Source of the DNA: Gammaproteobacteria bacterium | GTDB lineage: Bacteria > Pseudomonadota > Gammaproteobacteria > SZUA-152 | Assembly (NCBI GenBank): GCA_029882975.1 | Contig: JAOUJW010000001.1 | Span: 248,001-312,000, forward strand | Direction of reading: 5' to 3' | DNA length: 64,000 nt | Part shown: in pieces, positions 1 to 11,323 of the stretch | How the letters are laid out: each line of letters starts with the position of its first letter | Position numbering within the stretch: the stretch's first letter is position 1 | Notes under the pieces: generated by a model | What the model was told of the DNA's origin: nothing | Seen by the model: the letters and a program-made list of their open reading frames with translations, nothing else | Database searches by the model: none | Position numbers and translations under genes: made by a program

Positions 1-1290
1 TATAGCGAAGCCAGCCTGGTAAAAGAACTGGAAAAGCGTGGCATCGGTCGCCCCTCCACTTATGCCGCTATCATCTCCACTATCCAGGACAGAGGCTACG
101 TTACCCTGGACAAACGACGATTTTATGCGGAAAAAATCGGCGAAGTGGTCACCGAGCGGCTGACAGAAAACTTTCATGACCTGATGGACTACGGTTTTAC
201 AGCAGGCATGGAAGAACAATTGGACACCATTGCTGAAGGAAAAAGCAATTGGAAAAAGGTACTGGACAACTTTTATGCTGATTTTAAAACCAAGCTGGAT
301 AATGCCGAGAATGATGATACCGGCATGCGCGCCAACACCCCAGTACCGACGGATATTGTATGTCCCACTTGTGGCCGCGAAATGATGATTCGCGTGGGCT
401 CCACTGGTGTCTTTTTAGGTTGCAGCGGCTACAACCTTCCGCCCAAGGAGCGCTGCAAATCCACGATCAACCTGATCCCGGGTGAAGAAGCAGTCAATGC
501 GGACGAGGACGAAGAAAGCGAAGCCAAGGCGCTGATAGAGAAACACCGCTGCCCGGTTTGCAGCACCGCCATGAATCACTACCTCATAGATGAGAACCGT
601 AAACTCCACGTTTGTGGAAACAGCCCGGATTGCCAAGGCGTGGAAATCGAGCACGGCAAATTTCGCATTAAGGGCTATGAAGGCCCCATCATCGAGTGTG
701 ATAAGTGCGGGGCCGAAATGCAGCTTAAAACCGGCCGCTTCGGTAAATATTTCGACTGTACCAATAGCGACTGCTCCAATACCCGCAAACTATTGCGCAA
801 CGGCGAGGCAGCACCGCCCAAAGCAGACCCCATCCATATGCCGGAGTTACCCTGCGAAAAAACCGAAGGCTATTTCATCCTTCGTGACGGAGCCGCCGGG
901 ATTTTTTTAGCGTCCAGCGCCTTTCCCAGATCCAGGGAAACCCGAGCACCGTTGCTGCTAGAAATTATACCGCACAAAGACGAACTGGATCCCAAGTTTG
1001 CCTACTTGTGTGAGGGACCGCTTGAAGATAGTGCCGGTAACCCGACTGTAATTCGATTCAGTCGCAAGAATAAAGAACAGTATTTGATGACCGAGCATGA
1101 AGGCAAAGCCACCGGTTGGAGCGCCCATTACCACTCCGGACAATGGGTGATTGAAACACCCAAGGCAGCCGTTAAAAAAGCTGTTAAGAAAAAAACAAAG
1201 AAAAAAACCGCCAAGAAAAAAACGGCCAAAAAAAGTACTACAAAAAAGAAAGGCACTGCTAAAAAAAGTATTAAAAAGAAAACCAAATAA
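1..1290 (+). CDS. topA: DNA topoisomerase I, C-terminal part (5' end outside window)
   Basis: Type IA topoisomerase that relaxes negative supercoils in the cytoplasm. The reading frame is already open at base 1 and reads [20 protein letters not shown], the conserved end of the type IA catalytic core, so the N-terminal Toprim and active-site tyrosine lie outside the window. Three C4 zinc-ribbon repeats follow: one begins CPTCGREMM, one CPVCSTAM, one CDKCGAEM. A Topo_C repeat without cysteines comes next ([14 protein letters not shown]). The last 50 or so residues are a Lys/Thr/Ala-rich basic tail (KKKTAKK-type repeats), as in many proteobacterial TopA proteins, probably for nonspecific DNA contact. 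Stop is TAA at 1288-1290. No convincing intrinsic terminator follows; instead an AT-rich inverted repeat is seen. Confidence 0.95.
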   Translation, partial: YSEASLVKELEKRGIGRPSTYAAIISTIQDRGYVTLDKRRFYAEKIGEVVTERLTENFHDLMDYGFTAGMEEQLDTIAEGKSNWKKVLDNFYADFKTKLDNAENDDTGMRANTPVPTDIVCPTCGREMMIRVGSTGVFLGCSGYNLPPKERCKSTINLIPGEEAVNADEDEESEAKALIEKHRCPVCSTAMNHYLIDENRKLHVCGNSPDCQGVEIEHGKFRIKGYEGPIIECDKCGAEMQLKTGRFGKYFDCTNSDCSNTRKLLRNGEAAPPKADPIHMPELPCEKTEGYFILRDGAAGIFLASSAFPRSRETRAPLLLEIIPHKDELDPKFAYLCEGPLEDSAGNPTVIRFSRKNKEQYLMTEHEGKATGWSAHYHSGQWVIETPKAAVKKAVKKKTKKKTAKKKTAKKSTTKKKGTAKKSIKKKTK

Positions 1291-1300
1291 AAACCATTCG

Positions 1301-1365
1301 ACTCTTGCCAGTAAACACTAAACTCTTGTTAGTAAAATAGTTATTGCATAATTTTTACTAACAAG
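1301..1365. repeat. Three related 12-13 nt repeats, two direct and one inverted
   Basis: Just after topA the motif ACTCTTGNNAGTAAA occurs at 1301-1315 and again at 1322-1336, exactly 21 bp apart (about two helical turns). A perfect 13-bp inverted copy of the second unit lies at 1353-1365 (arms 1325-1337 and 1353-1365, 15-nt spacer). The arms are AT-rich with no T-tract, so this does not look like an intrinsic terminator. It resembles an operator array, but which gene it would serve is unknown; the next gene starts 670 bp away. Confidence 0.5.
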
Positions 1366-1929
1366 AAGGTTTACGCAACCCGCTTATATCCCTGACAAAG
1401 TCTCCCCCCCTTCATTTATAAATCAGTAGCCTATATTGTTTACGAGGAACTCTGCACCTTTACGCGAGTCATAACAATACGCGCCATAAATTGCAGCGTA
1501 ATGAATACTATGCACTATTTACTGAGGAAGCATTGGACGATAAGAGGAATATGGACTTAACTTACTATATTACTCTGTAAATCCAAAAATTAAGAGGATT
1601 TATATCGCATACAGAGAGTTTATAAAGAGGCTATAGCCTTTCGACAAGCGGAGTTTATACGATATCAATACACATTTGAGAAAGGCGACAATGATGTATA
1701 GACATAAACGATTGGTTTTGAGAGAGGCATGAAGAATATTGGTTACACTATGAACAAAGTTGCACGCATTATAACCCTATTCACTCCAACAGCATCTGTC
1801 GCAAGCATATTCTGCCTGCAAGTCACCACCTCTTTTCGGTCACTCCGCACCGTAAACCCTGCCGGCATCGACCGCAATAGCAACTGTTGCATCATGCGTT
1901 TGTTAAACATCCGGCGTCAAAAAATACTT
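1366..1929. other. Long untranslated region upstream of the prkA operon
   Basis: About 560 bp with no convincing gene. A 96-codon frame at 1729-2019 encodes a low-quality, Cys/Thr/Arg-mixed product with no recognisable domain and runs through the promoter below, so I do not call it. An 11-nt palindrome, GCAACTGTTGC, lies at 1880-1890, about 50 bp upstream of the sigma-54-type element. The length of the region fits enhancer-binding sites for a sigma-54 activator, but I could not recognise a canonical NtrC site. Confidence 0.3.
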
Positions 1930-1945
1930 TGGCCCATTAATTGCA
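1930..1945 (+). promoter_or_regulatory. Sigma-54 (RpoN)-type promoter for prkA-yeaH-spoVR
   Basis: TGGCCCATTAATTGCA matches the -24/-12 consensus TGGCAC-N5-TTGCA at all positions but one, with the exact GG-to-GC spacing. Transcription would start near 1956, giving a leader of about 80 nt before the ATG at 2039. In Escherichia coli the orthologous yeaGH operon is known to be induced by nitrogen starvation through a sigma-54 promoter, which makes the match more credible. Confidence 0.75.
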
Positions 1946-2038
1946 CTTTTCACAATAGTATGCTGTTGTTTTTACATACTTATTACGAAACAACTAAATT
2001 TCGTCTTAAGGGTCGTTGAACCTTACCCGGAGGCTGCC

Positions 2039-3961
2039 ATGTCAATCTTTAATCACTACCAAGCTCGATACGAAGGTGCAAAGGAAGAGGAATTTACTCT
2101 GCAAGAGTATCTTGAAATTTGCAAATCTGATCCTTCCGCCTACGCAACGGCAGCCGAGCGAATGTTATTGGCTATCGGCGAACCCACCATGCACGACACT
2201 CGCAACGACCACAGACTGAGCCGCATCTTTGCCAATAAGGTCATTAAGATTTATCCGGCATTTAAAGATTTTTACGGTATGGAGGAAACCATAGAGCAAA
2301 TCGTTTCCTACTTCCGCCATGCCGCCCAGGGTTTGGAAGAGAAAAAACAAATTCTGTATTTGTTAGGCCCCGTAGGCGGCGGTAAGTCGTCATTGGCCGA
2401 AAAACTTAAGTCATTGATGCAGGCCAAACCTTTTTTTGCCATTAAAGGATCGCCCATTAATGAATCCCCCTTGGGCTTGTTCAGCCCCGAGGAAGATGGC
2501 GCCATTCTGGAAGAAGACTACGGTATACCCCGCCGCTACCTTAGCGGCATCATGTCACCCTGGGCCATCAAACGATTGCATGAATTCAATGGTGACGTCA
2601 CTCAATTTAAAGTCGTTCGCTTAAACCCATCCGTATTGGAACAAGTCGCTGTCGCCAAAACCGAACCAGGCGACGAAAACAACCAGGACATATCCTCCCT
2701 GGTCGGTAAAGTTGACATACGGCAGTTAGAACGTTTCGCTCAAAACGATACCGATGCGTATTCTTACTCCGGCGGGCTATGCAAGGCTAACCAAGGTCTG
2801 CTGGAATTTGTAGAAATGTTTAAAGCCCCCATCAAGGTCTTGCACCCCTTGCTGACAGCAACGCAAGAAAGCAATTACATGGGAACAGAAGGCTTATCCG
2901 CCATTCCTTTTGACGGCGTAATTTTGGCGCATTCCAACGAATCCGAATGGTTGGCCTTTAAGAACAACCGAAATAATGAAGCATTTTTGGATCGTATCTA
3001 CATCGTCAAGGTACCCTATTGCCTGCGCGTGTCAGAAGAAATCCGCATATACGACAAGTTACTTAACAACAGTTCCCTGCACCAAGCCCCTTGCGCGCCG
3101 GGCACACTGGATATGATGGCAGAGTTCTCCGTATTAACCCGCTTGAAAGAGCCGGAAAACTCCAACATTGAATCCAAAATGCGCGTTTATGACGGCGAAT
3201 CCTTAAAAGACACGGACCCAAAAGCCAAATCCTATCAGGAATACCGTGACTACGCCGGTGTTGACGAAGGCATGACCGGATTATCCACACGTTTCGCCTT
3301 TAAAATACTGTCCAAAGTGTTTAACTACGACAATACGGAAATTGCTGCCAACCCGGTACATTTACTTTATGTCTTGGAGCAGCAAATTGAGCAGGAACAG
3401 TATCCGCCTGAAACCCGCGAAAAATATATTTCTTATCTCAAAGGTATATTGGCCACCCGTTACGCCGAATTTATCGGTAAGGAAATCCAAACCGCCTACT
3501 TGGAGTCTTATTCCGAATACGGTCAGAACATTTTCGATCGCTATGTCACATATGCAGACTATTGGATCCAAAATGAGGAATACCGCGACCCCGATACCGG
3601 TGAGAGCTTTGATCGTGCTTCCCTCAACGATGAGCTGGAGAAAATCGAAAAACCCGCCGGCATCAGCAATCCAAAGGATTTCCGTAACGAAATCGTCAAT
3701 TTCGTCTTACGCGCCAGAGCAAGTAACGACGGTAAAAACCCCGTCTGGACCAGCTATGAGAAAATGCGTGAGGTGATTGAGAAAAAAATGTTCTCCACCA
3801 CCGAAGATCTGCTGCCGGTTATTTCCTTCAATGCCAAAGCCAGTGCAGAAGACAAAAACAAGCATAAAGACTTTGTCCGACGCATGGTGGATAAAGGCTA
3901 TACGGAAAAACAAGTTCGTTTGTTATCCGAATGGTATTTGCGCGTACGTAAAGCCTCTTAA
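2039..3961 (+). CDS. prkA: PrkA family serine protein kinase (YeaG)
   Basis: Cytoplasmic AAA+/kinase protein of the PrkA/YeaG family, 640 residues, the usual length. The N-terminal PrkA AAA domain carries a Walker A loop GPVGGGKS at residues 110-117, and the C-terminal third is the PrkA kinase-like domain. In E. coli YeaG is linked to survival of sustained nitrogen starvation and in Bacillus PrkA acts during sporulation; the biochemical target is unsettled (kinase and protease activities have both been proposed). The ATG at 2039 is preceded by a strong ribosome site CGGAGG at 2029-2034. It heads a tight operon with yeaH (25 bp gap) and spoVR (4-bp overlap), the common proteobacterial arrangement, behind the sigma-54-type promoter at 1930. 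Confidence 0.95.
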   Translation: MSIFNHYQARYEGAKEEEFTLQEYLEICKSDPSAYATAAERMLLAIGEPTMHDTRNDHRLSRIFANKVIKIYPAFKDFYGMEETIEQIVSYFRHAAQGLEEKKQILYLLGPVGGGKSSLAEKLKSLMQAKPFFAIKGSPINESPLGLFSPEEDGAILEEDYGIPRRYLSGIMSPWAIKRLHEFNGDVTQFKVVRLNPSVLEQVAVAKTEPGDENNQDISSLVGKVDIRQLERFAQNDTDAYSYSGGLCKANQGLLEFVEMFKAPIKVLHPLLTATQESNYMGTEGLSAIPFDGVILAHSNESEWLAFKNNRNNEAFLDRIYIVKVPYCLRVSEEIRIYDKLLNNSSLHQAPCAPGTLDMMAEFSVLTRLKEPENSNIESKMRVYDGESLKDTDPKAKSYQEYRDYAGVDEGMTGLSTRFAFKILSKVFNYDNTEIAANPVHLLYVLEQQIEQEQYPPETREKYISYLKGILATRYAEFIGKEIQTAYLESYSEYGQNIFDRYVTYADYWIQNEEYRDPDTGESFDRASLNDELEKIEKPAGISNPKDFRNEIVNFVLRARASNDGKNPVWTSYEKMREVIEKKMFSTTEDLLPVISFNAKASAEDKNKHKDFVRRMVDKGYTEKQVRLLSEWYLRVRKAS

Positions 3962-3986
3962 CCTATACATTGCTTGAGCAGTTATT

Positions 3987-5255
3987 GTGACGCAAATTAT
4001 TGACAGACGTACGAGCGGTAAAAACAAAAGCGCGGTGAATCGACGCCGATTTATTCGAAGGTTTCGTGACCAGATTAAAAAAGCGGTATCCGACGCCGTA
4101 TCCAATCGCAGTATTACGGATATCAATAAAGGTGAAAAAATCAATATTCCCACACGGGACACCTCTGAACCCATTTTTCATCATGGTCGTGGTGGTAAAC
4201 GCGACATCATTCATCCGGGGAACCAGGATTTTGTTACCGGGGATAAAATTCCACGACCGCAGAAAGGCAAAGGCGGCGGTGCCGGCAGCGGCAAAGCCAG
4301 CAACAGCGGTGAAGGCAGTGACGACTTCGTGTTTCAACTGTCGCGCGAGGAATTTCTGGAGTTTTTTTTCGAAGACCTGGAGTTACCCGATCTGGTAAAA
4401 ACCCAGTTAAAAACCATTGTTGAATACAAAACGCGACGCGCCGGTTTCACCACCAGCGGAATCCCTACCAATATTAATGTCATTCGTTCACTGCGCGGCG
4501 CCATGGCCAGACGTATTGCCCTGCGCGCACCTCACACTGATGAACTGGAAGAATTGGAAAAAGAACACAAGAAACTCAGTCGTCATAAGGAGAAAAATAA
4601 AGCGCGACTGTTGGTGCTGGACGAAGAAATACAACGCGTGCGCCAACGAATCCAACGCATTCCCTTTATCGATACGTTTGATTTGCGCTACAACAATCGA
4701 GTCCAGGAACCCATACCCAGCACCAAAGCAGTCATGTTTTGTTTGATGGACGTTTCCGGCAGTATGAACGAAGAACGCAAAGACATTGCCAAACGATTTT
4801 TCATCCTATTATATCTGTTTCTCACGCGAACTTATGAGAATATTGATGTCGTCTTTATTCGTCACCACACCACCGCCAAGGAAGTGGATGAAGAAGAGTT
4901 TTTTTATTCGCGCGAAACCGGTGGAACCGTAGTATCCAGTGCGCTTGAATTGATGCGGGATATTATTCTGGAGCGCTACCCCACCGCCCAATGGAATATC
5001 TACGCAGCCCAGGCCTCGGACGGTGACAATTGGGAAGGCGATTCTCCTACCTGCGGTGAATTGCTTAACCAGGCAATTTTGCCCTTGCTGCAATACTTCG
5101 CCTACGTGGAAATCACCGCTTACGAACACCAAAGCCTGTGGCGCGAATACGAAAAAGTCAAAATGATGCACAGCAATTTTGCCATGCAGGATATAGGCGG
5201 ATACAACAGCATATACCCTGTCTTTCGAGAACTCTTTTCAAAAGAAACCGCATGA
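3987..5255 (+). CDS. yeaH: YeaH/DUF444 family protein with VWA-like domain
   Basis: DUF444 protein of 422 residues. The N-terminal region is basic and contains a Gly/Ser-rich stretch (about residues 93-112, [17 protein letters not shown]). A charged, helical, probably coiled-coil segment at about 184-225 precedes a von Willebrand A-like domain with a metal-site motif DVSGSM at 255-260. Function is unproven; members are always found with PrkA and often SpoVR, and act in stress or starvation survival. The start used is GTG at 3987, since the frame has no earlier ATG after prkA. The stop TGA overlaps the spoVR start (ATGA), indicating translational coupling. Confidence 0.93.
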   Translation: MTQIIDRRTSGKNKSAVNRRRFIRRFRDQIKKAVSDAVSNRSITDINKGEKINIPTRDTSEPIFHHGRGGKRDIIHPGNQDFVTGDKIPRPQKGKGGGAGSGKASNSGEGSDDFVFQLSREEFLEFFFEDLELPDLVKTQLKTIVEYKTRRAGFTTSGIPTNINVIRSLRGAMARRIALRAPHTDELEELEKEHKKLSRHKEKNKARLLVLDEEIQRVRQRIQRIPFIDTFDLRYNNRVQEPIPSTKAVMFCLMDVSGSMNEERKDIAKRFFILLYLFLTRTYENIDVVFIRHHTTAKEVDEEEFFYSRETGGTVVSSALELMRDIILERYPTAQWNIYAAQASDGDNWEGDSPTCGELLNQAILPLLQYFAYVEITAYEHQSLWREYEKVKMMHSNFAMQDIGGYNSIYPVFRELFSKETA

Positions 5256-6754
5256 GCCGCAAGAATATCATTTCCGATACATCAGAGTGGAGCGTAGAGT
5301 TAATCAACAAATACGACCAGGAGATCGCCCGTGTCGCTGCGGACTTCGGCCTGGACACTTACCCCAATCAGATTGAAATTATCAGTTCAGAACAAATGAT
5401 GGATGCCTACTCATCTGTCGGTATGCCCGTTGGTTACCATCACTGGTCCTTCGGAAAACAATTTCTCAACATCGAGAAACAGTATAAACGCGGCCAGATG
5501 GGACTGGCTTATGAAATCGTAATCAACTCGAACCCTTGCATCGCCTATTTGATGGAAGAGAACACCATGACCATGCAAGCACTGGTTATAGCCCACGCTT
5601 GTTACGGTCACAATTCTTTCTTCAAAGGCAATTATTTGTTCCGCACCTGGACCAATGCAGATGCGATTATTGATTATTTACTGTTTGCCAAGAACTATAT
5701 CGCCAAATGCGAAAAGCGCTATGGCATCGAACAGGTGGAAAATATTCTCGACTCCTGCCATGCCCTGATGAACCATGGGGTAGACCGTTATAAACGCCCC
5801 CAGAAACTCTCCACCGAGGAAGAAGAAAAACGACAGCACGAACGTGAGGAATATTTACAATCTCAGGTTAACGACTTATGGCGCACCCTGCCGGTGGTGG
5901 ATTCGGTTAAGGCGAAAAAGAAAACCGTACGTTTCCCCTCCGAACCCCAGGAAAACATTCTTTACTTCATTGAAAAAAATGCGCCATTGATGGAACCCTG
6001 GCAACGGGAGATTGTACGAATTGTACGTAAAATCGCCCAGTATTTTTACCCGCAACGCCAGACGCAGGTGATGAATGAAGGGTGGGCCACTTTTTGGCAC
6101 TACACCATTTTGAACCAACTGTACGACGAAGGCTTTCTTTCCGATGGCTTTATGATGGAGTTTTTGCAATCACACACCAATGTGACCGCACAACCGCCTT
6201 TTAACAGCCCCTACTACAGCGGCATCAACCCCTATACTCTTGGCTTTTCCATGTATACAGATATTCGGCGAGTTTGCGAAGAACCAACCGACGAAGACAA
6301 ATATTGGTTTCCGGATATTGCAGGTACAGACTGGAAAAAAACCCTGGACTTTGCCATGCGTAATTTCAAAGACGAGAGTTTCATTGCCCAGTATTTATCC
6401 CCCAAACTTATGCGCGATTTGAAGCTGTTCTGCGTTTTGGATGACGATGAAAAAGACATGCTGGAAATCAGCGCCATTCACGATGACTCCGGTTATCGCA
6501 AGCTACGTCAAAGTCTGGTACAACACTATAATCTAAGTGCCAGAGAACCCAATATTCAGGTTTATAGCGTCAATCATCGTGGTGACCGCAGCCTGACCTT
6601 ACACCATACCCAGCATGACCGTCAGCCCCTATCAGAATCCTCTGAAGAGGTACTGAAACACCTGGCAAGACTGTGGGGTTTCACGGTGCGCTTGGAATCC
6701 GTTTATGAGGATGGCAAAACCGAGCTGCTAGCTGAGTGCAAAGTGGACAACTAA
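5252..6754 (+). CDS. spoVR: SpoVR family protein (YcgB-like)
   Basis: SpoVR/YcgB family protein of 500 residues, predicted cytoplasmic. The family is named after a Bacillus spore-cortex gene but is widespread in non-sporulating proteobacteria next to PrkA and YeaH; its biochemical role is unknown. Conserved features include the histidine-rich stretches at residues about 50-60 ([11 protein letters not shown]) and 110-120 ([14 protein letters not shown]), and [10 protein letters not shown] near 275, an HExxH-like arrangement with glutamate before the aromatic run. The open frame extends upstream into yeaH, but the ATG at 5252 overlapping the yeaH stop gives the family's usual N-terminus. Third gene of the operon, followed by a candidate terminator. 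Confidence 0.93.
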   Translation: MSRKNIISDTSEWSVELINKYDQEIARVAADFGLDTYPNQIEIISSEQMMDAYSSVGMPVGYHHWSFGKQFLNIEKQYKRGQMGLAYEIVINSNPCIAYLMEENTMTMQALVIAHACYGHNSFFKGNYLFRTWTNADAIIDYLLFAKNYIAKCEKRYGIEQVENILDSCHALMNHGVDRYKRPQKLSTEEEEKRQHEREEYLQSQVNDLWRTLPVVDSVKAKKKTVRFPSEPQENILYFIEKNAPLMEPWQREIVRIVRKIAQYFYPQRQTQVMNEGWATFWHYTILNQLYDEGFLSDGFMMEFLQSHTNVTAQPPFNSPYYSGINPYTLGFSMYTDIRRVCEEPTDEDKYWFPDIAGTDWKKTLDFAMRNFKDESFIAQYLSPKLMRDLKLFCVLDDDEKDMLEISAIHDDSGYRKLRQSLVQHYNLSAREPNIQVYSVNHRGDRSLTLHHTQHDRQPLSESSEEVLKHLARLWGFTVRLESVYEDGKTELLAECKVDN

Positions 6755-6767
6755 TACTCTGTTTGGT

Positions 6768-6787
6768 GAAGCATAGCTTCGTTTTTT
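6768..6787 (+). terminator. Short intrinsic terminator after spoVR
   Basis: GAAGC-ATA-GCTTC (6768-6780) followed by GTTTTTT. The stem is only 5 bp but the T-run is good. It sits in the 44-bp gap between the convergent spoVR and Coq4-like genes. Confidence 0.5.
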
Positions 6788-6798
6788 ATCATCTTAAG

Positions 6799-7389
6799 TT
6801 ACAAATCCAACAAGCGGGCACTATCCGCGGCTTTGGAATAGCGCTTTTTCTCGATTTTGTAATACGACAACAGCAAATCCGCTTCTAAATGCAGGATATG
6901 ACGCAACTCCGCCAAAGAGCTACCCAGGTAAGGCAGAAAATTGAAACTGTCCAAGGGCTTACAACTGGAGATATACCCCAGGCGAACCGCATTCTTAAAC
7001 ACCTCCACCTCATCAGACCCAAACTGATACACTTTGGGATAAAAATACTGGGAAATAAAGGTATACAGTTTTTCTTCTGTGGTACTCACTTTTTTAGTGG
7101 TTCCCATGGTAAATCCAATGGTAAAAGCTTCATCCTTCTCCAGCATGCCCCTCCCCAGAGCAATGTGGATATAGTCATGTTGATCCAGGTCCACGGCCCC
7201 ATGAAACAGCGTAAACCCCGGCATAGTATATTTGGGGTTTTCCACCAATTGCACCATCAATGGAATTTCCTGTTGTTGTGCCCGCAACTGCTGCATACTG
7301 GCAAAGGCCTCCCCTAAGGTGATGTGATCACGAAACAAGGGAATATGCCAATCCCGGTAAGAAATCTTTGCATTCGTGATTGAGGCCAT
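6799..7389 (-). CDS. Coq4-like protein
   Basis: A 196-residue protein with no signal peptide. Residues 71-87 read HDYIHIALGRGMLEKDE, which is exactly the HDxxH-x11-E metal-binding signature of the Coq4 ubiquinone-biosynthesis family (H71, D72, H75, E87). A following segment, AFTIGFTMGTT, is also typical of small Coq4-like bacterial proteins. Eukaryotic Coq4 has been shown to act on C1 of the CoQ ring (oxidative decarboxylation); whether this short homologue does the same is not known. No other ubiquinone gene is near. It is divergent (214 bp) from a vitamin-K-carboxylase-like membrane protein and convergent with spoVR. Assignment rests on the motif; remote structural similarity beyond it could not be tested. 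Confidence 0.65.
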   Translation of the reverse strand: MASITNAKISYRDWHIPLFRDHITLGEAFASMQQLRAQQQEIPLMVQLVENPKYTMPGFTLFHGAVDLDQHDYIHIALGRGMLEKDEAFTIGFTMGTTKKVSTTEEKLYTFISQYFYPKVYQFGSDEVEVFKNAVRLGYISSCKPLDSFNFLPYLGSSLAELRHILHLEADLLLSYYKIEKKRYSKAADSARLLDL

Positions 7390-7536
7390 CGCTCCACCGT
7401 TGTCAAAGTCAAAAACGGACTTCTCCTACTTTGTATCGGCCACCGCAGCAGGCTTTTTAGACGGTCGACTGCATACCCTTGCGACTGCGCGTACATATCT
7501 ATATGATTTATTTGATAGTTCTTGGAAAGCAAAAAC

Positions 7537-7566
7537 TTGAAAGGGCCGACGAATTTTAGCGATACT
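7537..7566 (+). promoter_or_regulatory. Possible sigma-70 promoter for the HTTM gene
   Basis: TTGAAA (7537-7542), 18-bp spacer, GATACT (7561-7566), about 38 bp upstream of the ATG at 7604. Only a moderate match, but correctly placed in the divergent 7390-7603 intergenic region. Confidence 0.35.
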
Positions 7567-7603
7567 ACTAAAACAAAAAACAGTTAAATCAATGATCTGA
7601 CCC

Positions 7604-9004
7604 ATGCTCTCTAAATTGAGTTTCACACAGTTACAACAAAAAGCCTTGACCCCAGTCAACGGCACATCCATCGCGATTTTTCGCATGGGATTTGGCCTGA
7701 TTATGCTGTGGGAAGTGTTTAGATACTGGCGTAATGGCTGGATCAGTAAATATTACATCGAACCGGAGTTTTATTTTAAGTATTACGGATTTGAGTGGAT
7801 TCAACCCTGGGAAGGTGAAGGAATGTATGTTCACTTCCTGGTCATGGGCCTGCTGGCTCTATTGATAACAGTCGGTGCTTTTTACCGTATCAGCATTATT
7901 TTATTCACTCTGGCGTTTTCCTATGTTTTTCTGTTGGACCAAACCCGCTACCTGAATCACTTCTACTTAGTGATATTGTTCAGTTGCCTACTGTGCGTGA
8001 TTCCGGCTCACCAAACCTGGTCCGTGGATGCCTGGCGCCGTGCAAAACAAAGCACCCCCACCCTAACGATGCCAAGCTGGTCAATCTGGATTCTGCGTAC
8101 GCAAATGGAAATCATGTTACTTTATGCCGGCATTGTTAAGATCAACCCGGATTGGCTGCAATTACAGCCTTTAAAAATGTGGCTGGCAGAACGCGCAGAC
8201 TTCCCCCTGGGGCTGGGATATTTGTTCACCCAGGACTGGGCTATTGCCGTCGCCGCGTACGGTGTGATCGCCTTACACATTATTGGTGCACCCCTGTTGC
8301 TGTGGCAACGAACCCGGTTGCCGGTTTTTTGTATTTATGCTGCCTTCCATAGTTTAAATCACTTCGTTTTCAGTATTGGGATTTTTCCCTGGTTTACCTT
8401 ATTCGCCACTTTAATCTTTTTTGATCCCCACTGGCCACAACAACTGCGACAAAAACTACAAAATGCACGACCCGTTTCTATCTCTACAGCTGTAGAGACC
8501 ATTGCGGTTCCCGCCACAACCCGACTTCGAGACAGACTCATCCTGTATGTCTTGGCAATCTGGACCGTATCACAAATTCTCATACCCTTACGGCACGTGC
8601 TGTACCCGGGCAATGTAAGCTGGACTGAAGAAGGCCATCGGTTTTCATGGCAAATGAAACTGCGGGATAAGACCGGCTGGGCTCATTTTTATGTGATCCA
8701 ACCGGGACAACAACAACAAATCTGGCTGGTGACACCCGATGCCTATTTAACCCCTAAACAAAACAGGAAAATGACCACGCGTCCGGATATGTTGTTGCAA
8801 TTTGCCCATTATCTGGCGCACCGCTGGAAACACGACTATGCCATTGATGAAGTGCAAGTGACCGCAACAGTGTTTGTCTCCCTTAACGGCCGTCCTCACA
8901 GCTTGCTCCTGGACCCCAATAAAGACTTAAGTCGCGTAAACCGTTCCTTAAGTAACGCAGACTGGATTTTACCCTTGAATCACTCTTTACCGGGTAAATC
9001 CTAA
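7604..9004 (+). CDS. HTTM-domain, vitamin K-dependent carboxylase-like membrane protein
   Basis: Integral membrane protein of 466 residues with several hydrophobic helices (roughly 25-40, 76-130, 165-180, 210-235, 255-275) and a soluble C-terminal third. The segment around residues 174-184, YAGIVKINPDW, matches the region of vitamin K gamma-glutamyl carboxylase that holds its catalytic lysine (here K179), and HSLNHFVFSIGIFPW at about 249-263 matches another conserved GGCX stretch. The N-terminal half is the HTTM domain. Bacterial homologues are common but their substrates are unknown and most lack a demonstrated carboxylase activity. Start at ATG 7604; the ribosome site is weak. The animal enzyme uses a reduced quinone cofactor, so the divergent Coq4-like neighbour is notable. 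Confidence 0.7.
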   Translation: MLSKLSFTQLQQKALTPVNGTSIAIFRMGFGLIMLWEVFRYWRNGWISKYYIEPEFYFKYYGFEWIQPWEGEGMYVHFLVMGLLALLITVGAFYRISIILFTLAFSYVFLLDQTRYLNHFYLVILFSCLLCVIPAHQTWSVDAWRRAKQSTPTLTMPSWSIWILRTQMEIMLLYAGIVKINPDWLQLQPLKMWLAERADFPLGLGYLFTQDWAIAVAAYGVIALHIIGAPLLLWQRTRLPVFCIYAAFHSLNHFVFSIGIFPWFTLFATLIFFDPHWPQQLRQKLQNARPVSISTAVETIAVPATTRLRDRLILYVLAIWTVSQILIPLRHVLYPGNVSWTEEGHRFSWQMKLRDKTGWAHFYVIQPGQQQQIWLVTPDAYLTPKQNRKMTTRPDMLLQFAHYLAHRWKHDYAIDEVQVTATVFVSLNGRPHSLLLDPNKDLSRVNRSLSNADWILPLNHSLPGKS

Positions 9005-9172
9005 ATGCAGTTATTTTAATGCTATTCCGATCCAACCTTGGCGTTGTGACCTCGCAAGATTTCGTCAGAATTCATCCTTGAATCATCCTTTTTGAGCACC
9101 CCCTAGAACATTTTGTCGACCGATGCTAATAGGGAAACAAACTTATAAAACAGTTTCAAATGGAGGTGCACT

Positions 9173-9253
9173 ATGATCAGCATCCAAAACGACTACTGGT
9201 TCGTCATTACCTTGGCTGCCATCGTTGTGGTAGAACTTTGTGATGTTTTATGA
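9173..9253 (+). CDS. Putative 26-residue membrane peptide
   Basis: ATG at 9173 with a strong ribosome site GGAGG at 9162-9166 and ideal spacing opens a 26-codon frame ending at TGA 9253. The product begins MISIQNDYWFV and continues as one hydrophobic helix (ITLAAIVVVEL) ending CDVL, so it would be a single-span membrane microprotein. It lies alone between the HTTM gene (168 bp upstream) and the thiC terminator. The very good ribosome site and the clean hydrophobic helix argue for a real gene, but it is short enough to arise by chance. Confidence 0.45.
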   Translation: MISIQNDYWFVITLAAIVVVELCDVL

Positions 9254-9258
9254 AAACG

Positions 9259-9284
9259 CACCGGCCTCAAACTTGAGGCCGGTG
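9259..9284 (-). terminator. Intrinsic terminator of thiC
   Basis: A perfect GC-rich hairpin, CACCGGCCTC paired with GAGGCCGGTG around a 6-nt loop, ends 12 bp past the thiC stop. Read on the minus strand it is followed by CGTTTTCAT, a short T-tract; read on the plus strand there is none. It therefore ends thiC rather than the microprotein gene. Confidence 0.75.
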
Positions 9285-9295
9285 GCTGTGGAGTG

Positions 9296-11320
<2,025 letters not shown>

Positions 11321-11323
11321 GTA

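Noticed and set aside
1729-2019. A 96-codon plus-strand open frame upstream of prkA
   Set aside because: No recognisable domain, no good ribosome site, and it spans the sigma-54-type promoter and the leader of prkA.
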